Source: Symsagittifera roscoffensis
Lineage: Eukaryota > Xenacoelomorpha > Acoela > Convolutidae
DNA: 64,000 bases
Assembly (NCBI RefSeq): GCF_963678635.1
Contig: NC_087062.1
Span: 14,368,670-14,432,669, forward strand
Direction: 5' to 3'
Every line of letters starts with the position of its first letter. Positions within the stretch are counted from its first letter, which is position 1. A model generated the notes under the pieces. The model saw only the letters and a list, made by a program, of their open reading frames with translations. It made no database searches and was not told the origin of the DNA. The position numbers and the translations under genes were made by a program. Shown here piece after piece: positions 11,834-21,492 of the stretch.

Positions 11834-14800
11834 TCCTATCCATCTACCAATATAACTCTGATCCATCGAGTAGGTCTTCAACCAGGATAACGCTCTGTTG
11901 TCCACGCGTAACTTGAAGGGAGCGCTCCCCAAGTATGCACGGTACTTTTCCACGAAGGTGACTACTGCAAACATCTCTGCTTTCGGTGCGCCATATTTCA
12001 TCTCTGTGTCACTCAAGACCTTGCTGCCGTATGCAATGGGACGGAGGACTGTTCTTCCGTTCCATTCTTGCTCCTGATGCAATATTCCTGAGATGGCCAC
12101 TACCGATGCGTCTGTGTCAAGGACATACATGCCCTTTTCTGTAGGCATGCCCAGCACTGGCGCTTCGCACAGTTCCCGCTTTATGTTCTCGAAAGCAACT
12201 TGTGCCTCATCATTCCATTCGAACTTTTTCCCTTTGTTGCGCATCAGCTTCTGCATCGGGTACACCTTGTCCGCGTATCCTTTTATGAATTCTCGGTAGT
12301 AATTGGCAAACCCTAGGAAGCTCATGAGCTGTGTGTCCGTTCTAGGAGCTTTCCATGTCAGCACAGCCTCTACTGCTTCTGGATCTGGCCTCACACCATG
12401 CCGGTCCACCATTCTCCCCAGGTACTTGATCGAATCCCTAAGGATTTCACATTTCGATGGTTTGCATTTCAAGCCTGCTCTTTTCATACATCCGAAGACC
12501 TCATCGAGTCGATCAATGTGATCCTCCAGGGTTGGTGTCGCTATGACTACGTCGTCCACGTAGCACATCAAGAGATTCCCGTACTTTTTGGTCACTCCTG
12601 TCAAAGCCTGAGCCATCAGCCTTTGAAAGGTTGCTGTCGCATTGCACAAGCCGAAGGGCATCCTCTTCCACTGGTACAACCCCAATTCGCACGCGAATCC
12701 TGTTTTCTCCCTGTCCTTCTTTCGCAGAGGAACCTGCCAGAAGGCAGAACCCAAGTCCAATGTGGTGAAGAACTTTGCATCACCAAGTTTGGATAGGCTC
12801 TCGTCTATTCGCGGTATCGGGTACGCATCTTTAATCGTTACCGCGTTCAAGTAACGAAAGTCGCAACAAAATCTAAGCTGCCCCCCTTTCTTTTTCGCCA
12901 TTACTACTCCGCAAGCCCATGGTGATTTCGAGGGTTCTATCATGTCGTATTCAAGCAACATTTCTATTTCCGCTCGGCACGCTTCCGATTTATGTGGCGT
13001 CATTCGCCTTGCGCCTTCCCTATGGGGAACGGCGCCCTCTTCTAGTTCGATTTCGTGTTCGACGAAATTACAGCAACCGATGTCCGCCTTATGTTTTGAA
13101 AATACTTCGGCGTTCCGATCTAGGAGGTCCCGCAATTTTTCAAAATCTCCCTCACCTATTTTTCCTTTTAAATGTTCTATTTCTGGCAAAACCGGTTTGT
13201 CAGAATCTAGTTCATATGACGAGGGGCGTTCCGGAAAATTCGAGCAGCTTGATAAGCCGTCGTCCGTTTCGGATTTCATTGAAAACAATTTACGAATAGA
13301 TTTTAATTCATCAATCCTCTTTAAAATTTTATCTTTATTTGCATGATAAGGACAGTCTTTCACACTATATTTCTTCAAGTTTTGTGTCTCTTCATAGTCG
13401 GTCCTCATCGGCAATGCGTAACCAAGCTTCTTTCCACGCTGGATTGAAACCGTGGTGTCCAGTGTGTTCAACAACACACTGACACACAGTCCGTTTCGCG
13501 TTACCGAGAAGCTCCGGCCTAAAATCACCGAACTCTGACTATTTGGATTCGGTACTAAGCAAACCTGTTTACTATCACTTAACGAATTTAAATTTCTCAT
13601 TCTAAAAATCGCTACTACAGCTTGTCCTGGTTGTAACTTTACTTTTCTATCCAAAAAAACTGGTACCTTATTTTCATCTGTTATTATCCTATTAATGGGT
13701 CTCTTAACATACTTTCGGTCCGGGTTTCTAATCCGTATTAGACCGTTGTTTAAGTCAATCATCACGTCAAAGTTCCTGACAAAATCTCTGCCCAAGATGA
13801 ATTGGTCGGCGTCGTCCAGATTCTCTACCACCAGGAAGCTCATCCAAAGGTTCCGTCCTCCCATGTGAAGGACCGTCACCGGTGTTCTTCCGGCTACGTA
13901 GATTGCTCCTCGATTTGCAGCGGCTAGTCGGAGATTCGTAGGAATCAGATCTCCCCGCGTGAAGCCCATTCTCTCCCAGGTTTTTATCGGCATCACGCTC
14001 ACCACCGCGCCTGTGTCCAGAAGCCCTGTGACTCCGATTTTTGTTCCGTTGGTGTCAAGCAGGTGTGCTGTCACATCTGCTTCATATCCAATATGTACCG
14101 CGTCTTGTTCCATCATGGCGTCATGGCCTATCCTGCGGACTTTGAGTTCCTCTTCACCCAAATAGATCTGCCCCATTTGGTCATCATCTGTTGTTATGTA
14201 AGTCCTGGTGTAGATGCTGATTCCATCCACGTTCAGCATTATTTGATACGGCCCATAGACCTCCAAGTAGCGTCCATGAAGTTTCTTCATGCGAGGGCCA
14301 CCCGTCGTTAGTAGTGCTCGCACAGCTCTCGACTCAGTGCGTGGCTCCACCTGCCTCAGATAATCTGCATATGTGTCCAAATGCATTAAAGTGAACTCTG
14401 ATGGTTCACTCAAATTTCTTATTACCTGGTGTCCAGCCACTGAGATTATCGACTGTATCTTCTTTCCTTGCGGCGCCATGCCGAACCTCTTACCGGAGAT
14501 CACTTTAAGTTTCATATCTAAACTGCTTGGTGTTTTCGTCTCCTCGAACTCCGTTGCTTCGAAGGTATTCAGTTGCTCCTGAAGCTTTTCATTTTCCAGT
14601 TCAAGTTTCACTCTTTGTTCGATCTCTTTCGTCACCAGTTCCTGTTGTACTCTATTTAGAGCATCCTTTGCGGCTGCCTTATAATCGATATTGAAGTCAT
14701 CGGCCGCAGTTGCTGGTTCCGGTTCACATGCTTCTCCTGTTACCGCTTGCATTTTCTTTGCCGCCAGCTCTTGAGGTTTGTCCTTCCTGCGTGCCTCTGC

Positions 14801-17494
14801 TTCGTTTAAAAGTCGAGCCTTGCTCGCTTTCACTCCTGATAAAGCTTCTTCATGCCTTGGATGCTTGATGTCTGCCACTGCATCCCAGAATTGTGGACAG
14901 TCTGATTTAAAATGACCTTCCAAGTTGCAAAAGAAACATCTCGGGCCGAATTTCGCAATTACTCCTCTCATGAAATCCTCATGTTCCAACTCTGACGCAT
15001 CTTCGTCCTCGAGGCTAAAGCCTATGGCTTTCATGCCTTGTTTATAAGCTGGGCATGCTGACACATGATGGTCTGTTGAACTACAATTAGCACAAGAGCG
15101 TCTCTTGTCCATATCGTCCCTCGGTTTGTACCAATTGTTCCCTTGGCTCGCTGGTCCGTTGTTAAAATTGCCATAATTGTTCTTGTAATATCCAGATCTC
15201 GAAGGAGGTTTCAGCAATAGATACTCTTTCGATTTGAGTCTCAACTCCTCCGGTGTTGGCGCATTAGTTGATAGTGGTGTGTAATGCGTTGCTAGCATCG
15301 TACGAAGTTCATCGTTTTTCACACCATCGATGAATTTTGAGGCTACGGCCAGGTTCATCCTTCGATTTGACTCATCCGGTTGGCTGCGTCTTCTCAGCAT
15401 TTCCAAATCATCGAGAAACTTGTCTATAGTTTCATCTTCCCGCTGCCTCCGTTTCTCGAAGCGCATCATCGCCTGGTGCCCCTGCACCCCTGATCCGAAA
15501 CGGTTTAATAAAATTTCGAAGATTTTCTCAGCAGTGTCACGTTGATACTGTTTCTTGGCCATGACACAGTTCAGGGCTGTCCCTTCTAAATTGCTGGTGA
15601 GCGCGCTGCATTCCTGTCTCTCAGACAAGTCTTCTTCCTCGAAATGCAGCTTCATTACCTCTATCCAGGTATCAATACAGCCATCAGATTCGTCTTTGTA
15701 GCATCTTGGTTTCTTAAAGACTCTTCTGGACTTTTCACTGCGTTCATTGGTTCTAGATAACCTCGTCAGGAACGTCTCCAAAGACCTGTTCAGGGGTTCA
15801 AATGCTGTGGCCATTGCCGTAGCATCCCTTGAGTGTCCCGCCTGAGTGTCCTCACACCTTGTCGAAGGCTCTGTGTGCGGTACATCCCTACAATCCGAAT
15901 CACCATGAGCGTTTCCCGCTTGGCCCATGTGACTCCTCCTCGGGCTTGTATGCCCCATGTTGCCAGAATCGCTTCTCCCGGTCGCATGTGTGCTTTGCGT
16001 TGGTCGTTCGTTCGAGGTTTGTCTGTTCCCCGTTGAACTTGCTCTACTGTTCGGGCCCCATGCTGTATTACCCCTTGTGGCATAGCCTGATGAACTGCCC
16101 CTGCCTCTAGTGGATCCATTTGTCTTCCTCCTTTGATGTTCATTGAAGTTCACCCTCGGTTCCCTGCTGGGACCTCCCGAGTTCGGCTCTCCTTCTTTTG
16201 GTCCACTCTTGCTGCTTAGTAGCCCGTCCAACCTATCCATGATAGCCTGCGTTCGCCTCTCCATCATCGCGTCTATCTTTGTGTCAAGAGACCCAAGAGA
16301 CTGCTCTTGCTGAATTCTTAACTTCTCCATGTCGGCTCTTAAGCGTAACTCCCTCTGTTCCGCCTCTCTTGTCATTCGCGACAAGTTCCTCGTCATATGT
16401 TCGTCTGTTCTTTCTTTCAAGCATTTTTCGCTTCTGTCAACTTCTTGTCTGTTGCGGTTTATTTCTTCCCGCAGACTTTCTCTTTCAATGTGAACTGCTC
16501 TTTCCAGTTCACTCATCCTTATCGACATCTGTTCATTTTGTTCTCCTAAACTGCCCACTATGTTGTTTAAGGCTTCCTCTAGTGCCGCCCCGTTATCCAT
16601 GAGTGGCGTCACATGTGGTGGTGTAACTCTGTCGGTCCCAGGTAGCTTCGTGCTGGTAGAGATCCGGGCCCTGACTCTCTGTCTTGACGTTTTATCATTA
16701 TCTATTTCAGGATCCGCTAACGCGTTGCCTAGCCCTCCGGTTCTACTCTCTCCAGTTTGTGGCTCTGAACTTGTCCTAATCGCGAAGTCTTTTGACTGGC
16801 CTGGTGTGTTTGCCTCTTTGCTTATCGTTGTCACTACACCAAATTTATCCATAGTTCCAGTCTCTCTTCCGACGTGTGCCTCACTCTCCTGGATCGAACT
16901 ATTGAGACTGACTTGAGATCCAAAGTCCCCTTGCTCCTCTTCATCCTCTTCCTCCTGGGACTCCCCATCGTTTCCTGCTCCTCCTCCCATGCTGAATGGA
17001 AAGATGTTTCCGAAGGTGTTCTTCATTCTTTCTGAGAACGATGATGAGGTTGTTTGTTTTCCAGTTCCGCTTGCCATCATAGTGTTGTCTGTCGGAGATC
17101 TTCTAGTTGCCGTTACTTCAGTTGAGATGTCGGACAGTTCCGACATCTCCTCTCGATCCAACGTCCCGGTGGAAGTGGCAAAATCATGGCCTTGTTCTAC
17201 CGGAGTAGATTCACTCGCCAGCCTTCTGCCTCTCCCTTCCAGTCCATTTACTCCCTGGTTGTCGTTCATGGTATGGTCCGTATTGACCTCCACTTCTAAC
17301 AGTTCTCTTCGCTCTTCTGAGGTCTTTTGACTTCTCGTTTCAACCATTCTGCCTGAAACCGTCCCCTTTTTATCGGACCGGGTTCGCTTGATCCAATCCA
17401 CAAAAGGATCGGTCATCGTTTTTCTTTGCTTTTCAGGTATGAATTTCCTAGAGCTATTACCTCGTTTTGGTATCCTTGACTTGTCTAAACTCAT
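11774..17494 (-). CDS. gag-protease-RT-partial RNase H polyprotein, unit 3, intact frame (1906 aa)
   Basis: Single open frame from the ATG at 17494, in the same context as the gag ATG of the other units. Domains in order: charged N-terminal region; coiled-coil-like Glu/Arg-rich stretch about 330-430; capsid-like region about 580-740; two zinc knuckles of the form CX2CX4HX4C (CANCSSTDHHVSAC about 800, CFFCNLEGHFKSDC about 852); retropepsin with LLDTGA about 1158; RT with YVDD about 1645; RNase H with its first acidic residues in LDTDAS, KAEMFA and RVDNRA. RNase H stops after GRWIG. The last two dozen residues are encoded by the neighbouring leader, so the final RNase H segment and all of integrase are missing. 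RT resembles Ty3/gypsy (Metaviridae). Gag and pol are fused in one frame, unlike element II. It could make particles and cDNA but could not integrate by itself. Confidence 0.93.
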   Translation of the reverse strand: MSLDKSRIPKRGNSSRKFIPEKQRKTMTDPFVDWIKRTRSDKKGTVSGRMVETRSQKTSEERRELLEVEVNTDHTMNDNQGVNGLEGRGRRLASESTPVEQGHDFATSTGTLDREEMSELSDISTEVTATRRSPTDNTMMASGTGKQTTSSSFSERMKNTFGNIFPFSMGGGAGNDGESQEEEDEEEQGDFGSQVSLNSSIQESEAHVGRETGTMDKFGVVTTISKEANTPGQSKDFAIRTSSEPQTGESRTGGLGNALADPEIDNDKTSRQRVRARISTSTKLPGTDRVTPPHVTPLMDNGAALEEALNNIVGSLGEQNEQMSIRMSELERAVHIERESLREEINRNRQEVDRSEKCLKERTDEHMTRNLSRMTREAEQRELRLRADMEKLRIQQEQSLGSLDTKIDAMMERRTQAIMDRLDGLLSSKSGPKEGEPNSGGPSREPRVNFNEHQRRKTNGSTRGRGSSSGYATRGNTAWGPNSRASSTGNRQTSNERPTQSTHATGRSDSGNMGHTSPRRSHMGQAGNAHGDSDCRDVPHTEPSTRCEDTQAGHSRDATAMATAFEPLNRSLETFLTRLSRTNERSEKSRRVFKKPRCYKDESDGCIDTWIEVMKLHFEEEDLSERQECSALTSNLEGTALNCVMAKKQYQRDTAEKIFEILLNRFGSGVQGHQAMMRFEKRRQREDETIDKFLDDLEMLRRRSQPDESNRRMNLAVASKFIDGVKNDELRTMLATHYTPLSTNAPTPEELRLKSKEYLLLKPPSRSGYYKNNYGNFNNGPASQGNNWYKPRDDMDKRRSCANCSSTDHHVSACPAYKQGMKAIGFSLEDEDASELEHEDFMRGVIAKFGPRCFFCNLEGHFKSDCPQFWDAVADIKHPRHEEALSGVKASKARLLNEAEARRKDKPQELAAKKMQAVTGEACEPEPATAADDFNIDYKAAAKDALNRVQQELVTKEIEQRVKLELENEKLQEQLNTFEATEFEETKTPSSLDMKLKVISGKRFGMAPQGKKIQSIISVAGHQVIRNLSEPSEFTLMHLDTYADYLRQVEPRTESRAVRALLTTGGPRMKKLHGRYLEVYGPYQIMLNVDGISIYTRTYITTDDDQMGQIYLGEEELKVRRIGHDAMMEQDAVHIGYEADVTAHLLDTNGTKIGVTGLLDTGAVVSVMPIKTWERMGFTRGDLIPTNLRLAAANRGAIYVAGRTPVTVLHMGGRNLWMSFLVVENLDDADQFILGRDFVRNFDVMIDLNNGLIRIRNPDRKYVKRPINRIITDENKVPVFLDRKVKLQPGQAVVAIFRMRNLNSLSDSKQVCLVPNPNSQSSVILGRSFSVTRNGLCVSVLLNTLDTTVSIQRGKKLGYALPMRTDYEETQNLKKYSVKDCPYHANKDKILKRIDELKSIRKLFSMKSETDDGLSSCSNFPERPSSYELDSDKPVLPEIEHLKGKIGEGDFEKLRDLLDRNAEVFSKHKADIGCCNFVEHEIELEEGAVPHREGARRMTPHKSEACRAEIEMLLEYDMIEPSKSPWACGVVMAKKKGGQLRFCCDFRYLNAVTIKDAYPIPRIDESLSKLGDAKFFTTLDLGSAFWQVPLRKKDREKTGFACELGLYQWKRMPFGLCNATATFQRLMAQALTGVTKKYGNLLMCYVDDVVIATPTLEDHIDRLDEVFGCMKRAGLKCKPSKCEILRDSIKYLGRMVDRHGVRPDPEAVEAVLTWKAPRTDTQLMSFLGFANYYREFIKGYADKVYPMQKLMRNKGKKFEWNDEAQVAFENIKRELCEAPVLGMPTEKGMYVLDTDASVVAISGILHQEQEWNGRTVLRPIAYGSKVLSDTEMKYGAPKAEMFAVVTFVEKYRAYLGSAPFKLRVDNRALSWLKTYSMDQSYIGRWIGCANPEGYYFIKDLGKRKKD

Positions 17495-20448
17495 TCTTTA
17501 TTTGTCCCTTCCTATGCCTACTCTTGACTCAATTGCTAGAGACCTTATAGTTTTATTCACAATAATAATGACACAACACAATAAATTTCACCCGATTCTA
17601 TTAAATAGTGACCACGAATCCCTGTATGTTGTCAGCGTACAGTTTGTATAAAATTTATTCACACTAGCCGATTATCGGTCCAAAGATCTGGAAACTAGCA
17701 CAATATGATGTTATCAGTCAATTTAAAAGATAGTGTAGTCACTACCCAATCAAGCACAGTTTAGGTTGATTTAAAATCAAAAACAACAAAAAAAAAATAT
17801 ATATATATATTGACACAATATGAATGTGTATATTAAAAAAACGTATGTGTCTTGTACTCTTAGTCGGTTGCAGTACAATAGTCGAACTTGTCTTTTAAAG
17901 AAAAAGCTTTCCCTGCTTGGTGCTGCACCAAACAGACAAAACTTTGAAGGCAGTTATTTTCTCAAGTGGGCGTCTATTGCACCCACCGAGTACTGTGTTA
18001 CCTATCTGCCTTCGGACTGCCCGAGCTAGACCTACTAAAATCCTCAGGGCAGTCACTTTCCCCAAAAACGTATTATGTTTCAATCCACACCAATGAGTCA
18101 CGCTCTTTTTAATTTAGACTTAGTGTCGCGAATATCCGAGTTCGGACCTGTTTTGTATTAGTCTGGTTCTTTTTGAGAGGCAAGTTACCAGTGCAGTCAC
18201 TGATACCTAGCCTGTGTATTAATAACCTAATACCTCTCGCTCTTTAGTCTTTCTTTCGTTTACCTAAGTCCTTAATAAAATAATACCCCTCCGGATTGGC
18301 ACAAATAGGACCCTTCCGGACTGTCAGAATATAGACCCCTCCGGATTGGGACCCCTCCGAGTTAGTTAATAGTAGACCCCTCCGGATTTGGACCCCTCCG
18401 AATTAGCTCAAATAAGACCCCTCCGGATTCGGATCCCTCTTGAAAAAACTTCGACCCCTCCGGATTGGGAGCCCTCCGATTTTGTAAAAGTAGCTTTTAG
18501 GAGATTTCCTTTTTTCAACCTATACCCCTCCGAATACGTTCTCCGATGCAATTATGCTGTTTTAATTAACTGGGAAGGGTATAGGGTCCTTTCCTAGACC
18601 CCTCCGGATTGAAGTTAAGCCTCTTATTTGACAATTCACACTAACGGTGAAGGGTCTTGTCGCTGGCCTAACTTTGGCTCGGTTAAGCTTTTGCGGTGAC
18701 TTTAGCCCTCCCTCTACGTATAGAATGGCCTAAAGTTACTTTACTCAACCGCTATTACCTTTTGGTAAGGGTATAAGGGCTTTTCAGAAAAATTTGTAAA
18801 ACGTGAAGGGTGTACCCCTCCGGATTTGTGTAATTTGCTAAAAACAATCTCAAAAAATTTTCTCTCTCGCTTTTCCGAAAAATTTCTGATCCTATTAGTA
18901 AGCTCAGCTACTTTCTGATCTATTGGTACCAAGATCAACTCGATATGATCAGTAGTTCCAAAGTTATTAACCAAAACGTCTTTTTTCCAAACTCAAAAAT
19001 TTTCTCTCTTATAGGTTCCGCCTAACTTTTTCCGCAAATCTGGTCCTTTCGACCTAAAAATTATTGATCTGAGCTCAGAAGGCCTATACTCTTCTAGTTC
19101 AATGCAAAAGACCCGATCTAAAACGCTTTTGTAGAAAAAATTTGCGAAAAACTATGCTACCTGGACCCCTCCGGATTGATGAATCCACCAAATCAAACAC
19201 GTTATGTTCGATTTCTCTGCAACCCGGAAGGCTTTCGGGTAGCGGGTTTTAAAACTCGTAGATTCACTAGTGGACGTTGTCCGAACAACTATTTTTACTG
19301 TCCTAACTCAAAGATTTCAAAAAATTTTCTGATTTTATAGTGTTTCTTACTATCAAAAAATGGGAAAATTTTTTGGTTTTTGGTACCAAACTAGTTCTAA
19401 CCACTTCCGAACTAAAGTTAACCGGTTCTACTTATTACAGTAGTGCAGTCACGATGTAACACACTAACTTAGCGCTTTTTTCCGTTTCAAAAAATATCGA
19501 TATCTCAAAAATCGCGACTTGTGGGGGGATCAAAATATCGCTATTTTGACCCTAAAAACCGGTCTGTTTTCGTTGTTTTTCACTGAAAAACGATATAAGA
19601 CTATTAATATAGGCTATATAAATAATAATATTAGTAATACTATACCCCTCCGGGTTTGTTTATTATCCGAATTAAGGTGCTTAACTCGGATATTCGCAGT
19701 TCGGTGAAGGGTCACTACAGTGCAGCACTGTCGAGCCCCCCACAGATTACTATCTTACTTTTTGTACCAAAAGGGATACAAAACTTGTTAACGATACCCA
19801 ACAGTCGATTGTAGTTGTCGTTGAGCCTCTTCCTGTTGTTCCCTGTACTGCTTGCCGGATCGGTCTTCACCCCGGACCCTTCCGAATTGAGCGCAAATCA
19901 GCTGACCCTTCCGGATTGGGCGCAATTTATCATTAACGTGCTTAAATGCTCAAATAACCCTACAGTACAAGCCCCACAAACGGGCTACAAAAATGATCTT
20001 AACGATCCTGACTGATATAAATGCCTGTAACAACAATATATCTATCAACAACAAACGGGGGGGTTGAATCACATCTTGTCTGGGGGGATGATTTCTACTG
20101 ATTTTTTACTTTTTTACTGTTTTTGGTTTTTTCGGTTATTTTTTATGTTTTTTGTTTTTCTTGGATACTATACTATTTTTTGTTTGGTTTTGCTTATATC
20201 TTTAAGTGTTTTTGGTCACAAACCACTCAGGGGATGAGGGGTTCGCGATTCCCCCCACCCTTCCTGGTTCGTGAATTTTCGGTCTTAACTAGGTTAAAAA
20301 ACTATTCACGGCAATCCGGAAGGCTTCCGCGTTCCGAACTACCCTTCCGCCCCGGCGGTTTAGGCCTAATAAGGGCGTTAATGTGAGCATCCGCTCGGCG
20401 CGGAATGCTCGTTAACGGTTCTGCCGGTCATGATGTTAAAAAAGAATA
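17495..20448 (-). promoter_or_regulatory. Long 5' leader of element I with reiterated CCGGA motif
   Basis: About 3 kb between the gag ATG and the putative primer-binding site. 17495-18303 is the part carried in the tandem units; 18304-20448 is single-copy here. No long conserved frame. The striking content is a recurring ACCCCTCCGGATT-type motif, densest at 18304-18615, with further copies near 18810, 19165, 19640, 19870, 19905 and 20335, and related GGAAGG forms. The remainder is AT-rich with small G-runs near 20055-20090. Long leaders in gypsy elements can hold insulator, packaging or promoter elements; which applies here is unknown. Confidence 0.7.
18304..18615. repeat. Dense cluster of ACCC(C/T)TCCGGATT motifs
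   Basis: Around ten copies of ACCCCTCCGGATTGG or close variants (ACCCCTCCGAATTAG, ACCCTTCCGGACTG) spaced irregularly by 15-70 bp. Irregular spacing and motif conservation look more like repeated binding sites than a simple tandem satellite. Confidence 0.8.
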
Positions 20449-20464
20449 ACACCCAGGAGCGCCA
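20449..20464 (-). promoter_or_regulatory. Putative primer-binding site, element I
   Basis: In element sense TGGCGCTCCTGGGTGT, starting with the TGG expected for pairing with a tRNA 3' CCA end. The same 16 bases occur in element II (35268-35283) although the surrounding sequence has diverged, which argues for function. I could not identify the tRNA. It lies 12 nt inside the proposed LTR end. Confidence 0.5.
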
Positions 20465-20476
20465 TAAAAACATACA

Positions 20477-21492
20477 TGTAACATTCGCCCGGAAGATACA
20501 TATCGACGGATAACAAAACTAAGTCTTAAGACGACTGGCTAGCGTCTAAACAGAGCTTTGCATGTTTTTCACCGTCTCTACCAAGCCAGTACTTTTCGGT
20601 GGTCTTTCCTACATCAGGCTGACAAAAACGTTACTGTTCTCCGGCTTCGACCAGAACGCTCAAATTAACTAGATTACATGCAAAATTAGTGAGCTCATGG
20701 CTGGGTCTCAGTATCCCCAGACCACGAGGTCACTCCTAAAAACAGGGCTACTACTTATTATATTACTATTGTTTTTGTTCAGTAGATAAAAATCATCATC
20801 TCCATCGAAGATGGATCAACCCTTTCCCCCCTACTTCTAGCTCCTCATTCTTGTCAAAACGAATTAAGATCTTAATTAAATTCAAGTCAGGACATGACGG
20901 ATACTAAAATTCAATATAAGTTCATAAAAGTCCACGTCCCGAGACCCTTCCGGATTCTTGAATCCGGTGAATCAAGCTTCTTAATATCCAGTTCACAATA
21001 ACTCGGAAGGCTGGGTTTTACCCTTCACCGTTGCTCGCAACGGCCCCGCAACTATTGTAACAGCACAATAGTTGCAACTCGGAACGTCCTCTGCTGTTCG
21101 GTAGTTCGTTGTAGTTTTTTAGTCTCGATTTCGTACTGTTCGTAATCGCAGATAAAAGTTGTTCTGTTTTTTCTTGCTCTTTTAGCTAAAAATGGCCGTT
21201 TCTGACGTTTCTCAGAAATATGACGTCATAATTCGAATTTTTAAAAATTAGAATTCCAGAATCTTCTAGCCTTCACCGTTTGGCTAATCGTTCAAATAAC
21301 GTCCTTATCCGTTCTAAATCGCCAATTCGGAAGGCTTGCTGCTAAAATACCGAATTCTGCAGAGACTGCATTTTGGCCATTCTGGTCGAATGTCACATCC
21401 ATTCGAAATTTTGAAAAATTAAATTTCACTCCAAAATCAAGTGTTTTTTGCTTCTCTCAAGGTCAAACTTCCAAATATGACCGACTGGCACA
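20477..21492 (-). repeat. LTR of element I (possibly recombinant with element II 3' LTR)
   Basis: In element sense it begins TGTGCCAGTCGG at 21492 and probably ends CGAATGTTACA at 20477, giving TG...CA ends and about 1.0 kb. The outer 95 bp (21398-21492) are identical to the outer end of the element II LTR (36105-36199). The rest is only patchily similar, mainly the ends, a GATGGATCAACC block and a stem-forming pair. It also contains CCGGA-motif copies (near 20945 and related forms near 21005 and 21325). The inner boundary is inferred from conservation and is less certain than the outer one. Confidence 0.65.
20534..20590 (-). promoter_or_regulatory. Conserved stem-loop candidate in LTR of element I
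   Basis: ACTGGCT at 20534-20540 pairs with AGCCAGT at 20584-20590 across a 43-nt loop. Element II has the same 7-bp arms at 35353-35359 and 35411-35417 around a 51-nt loop, and both loops contain a GGTG(G)AAAAACA block in element sense. It would lie near the 3' end of the LTR, in the U5 or R part of the RNA. Confidence 0.45.

Larger units (their letters stand above)
1..18303 (-). repeat. Tandem array of truncated gypsy units (at least three)
   Basis: Three head-to-tail copies of one segment: unit 1 from before the window to 5365, unit 2 at 5366-11833 (6468 bp), unit 3 at 11834-18303 (6470 bp). Each holds, in element sense, about 0.8 kb of leader, gag, protease, RT and the first part of RNase H. 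The same join (leader CCGGATTGGCACA followed by TCCTATCCATC from RNase H) occurs at 5365/5366 and 11833/11834. At 18303 the sequence instead continues into unique leader. Copies differ only by scattered substitutions and a few small indels, so the amplification is recent. Units 1 and 3 keep exactly the same spacing over the compared 4.9 kb. Mechanism (unequal exchange, replication slippage, circular intermediate) is not visible. Confidence 0.93.

Noticed and set aside
1-18303. Tandem LTR element formed by LTR-LTR recombination
   Set aside because: No LTR lies between units and each junction falls inside RNase H, so the usual shared-LTR tandem structure does not fit.
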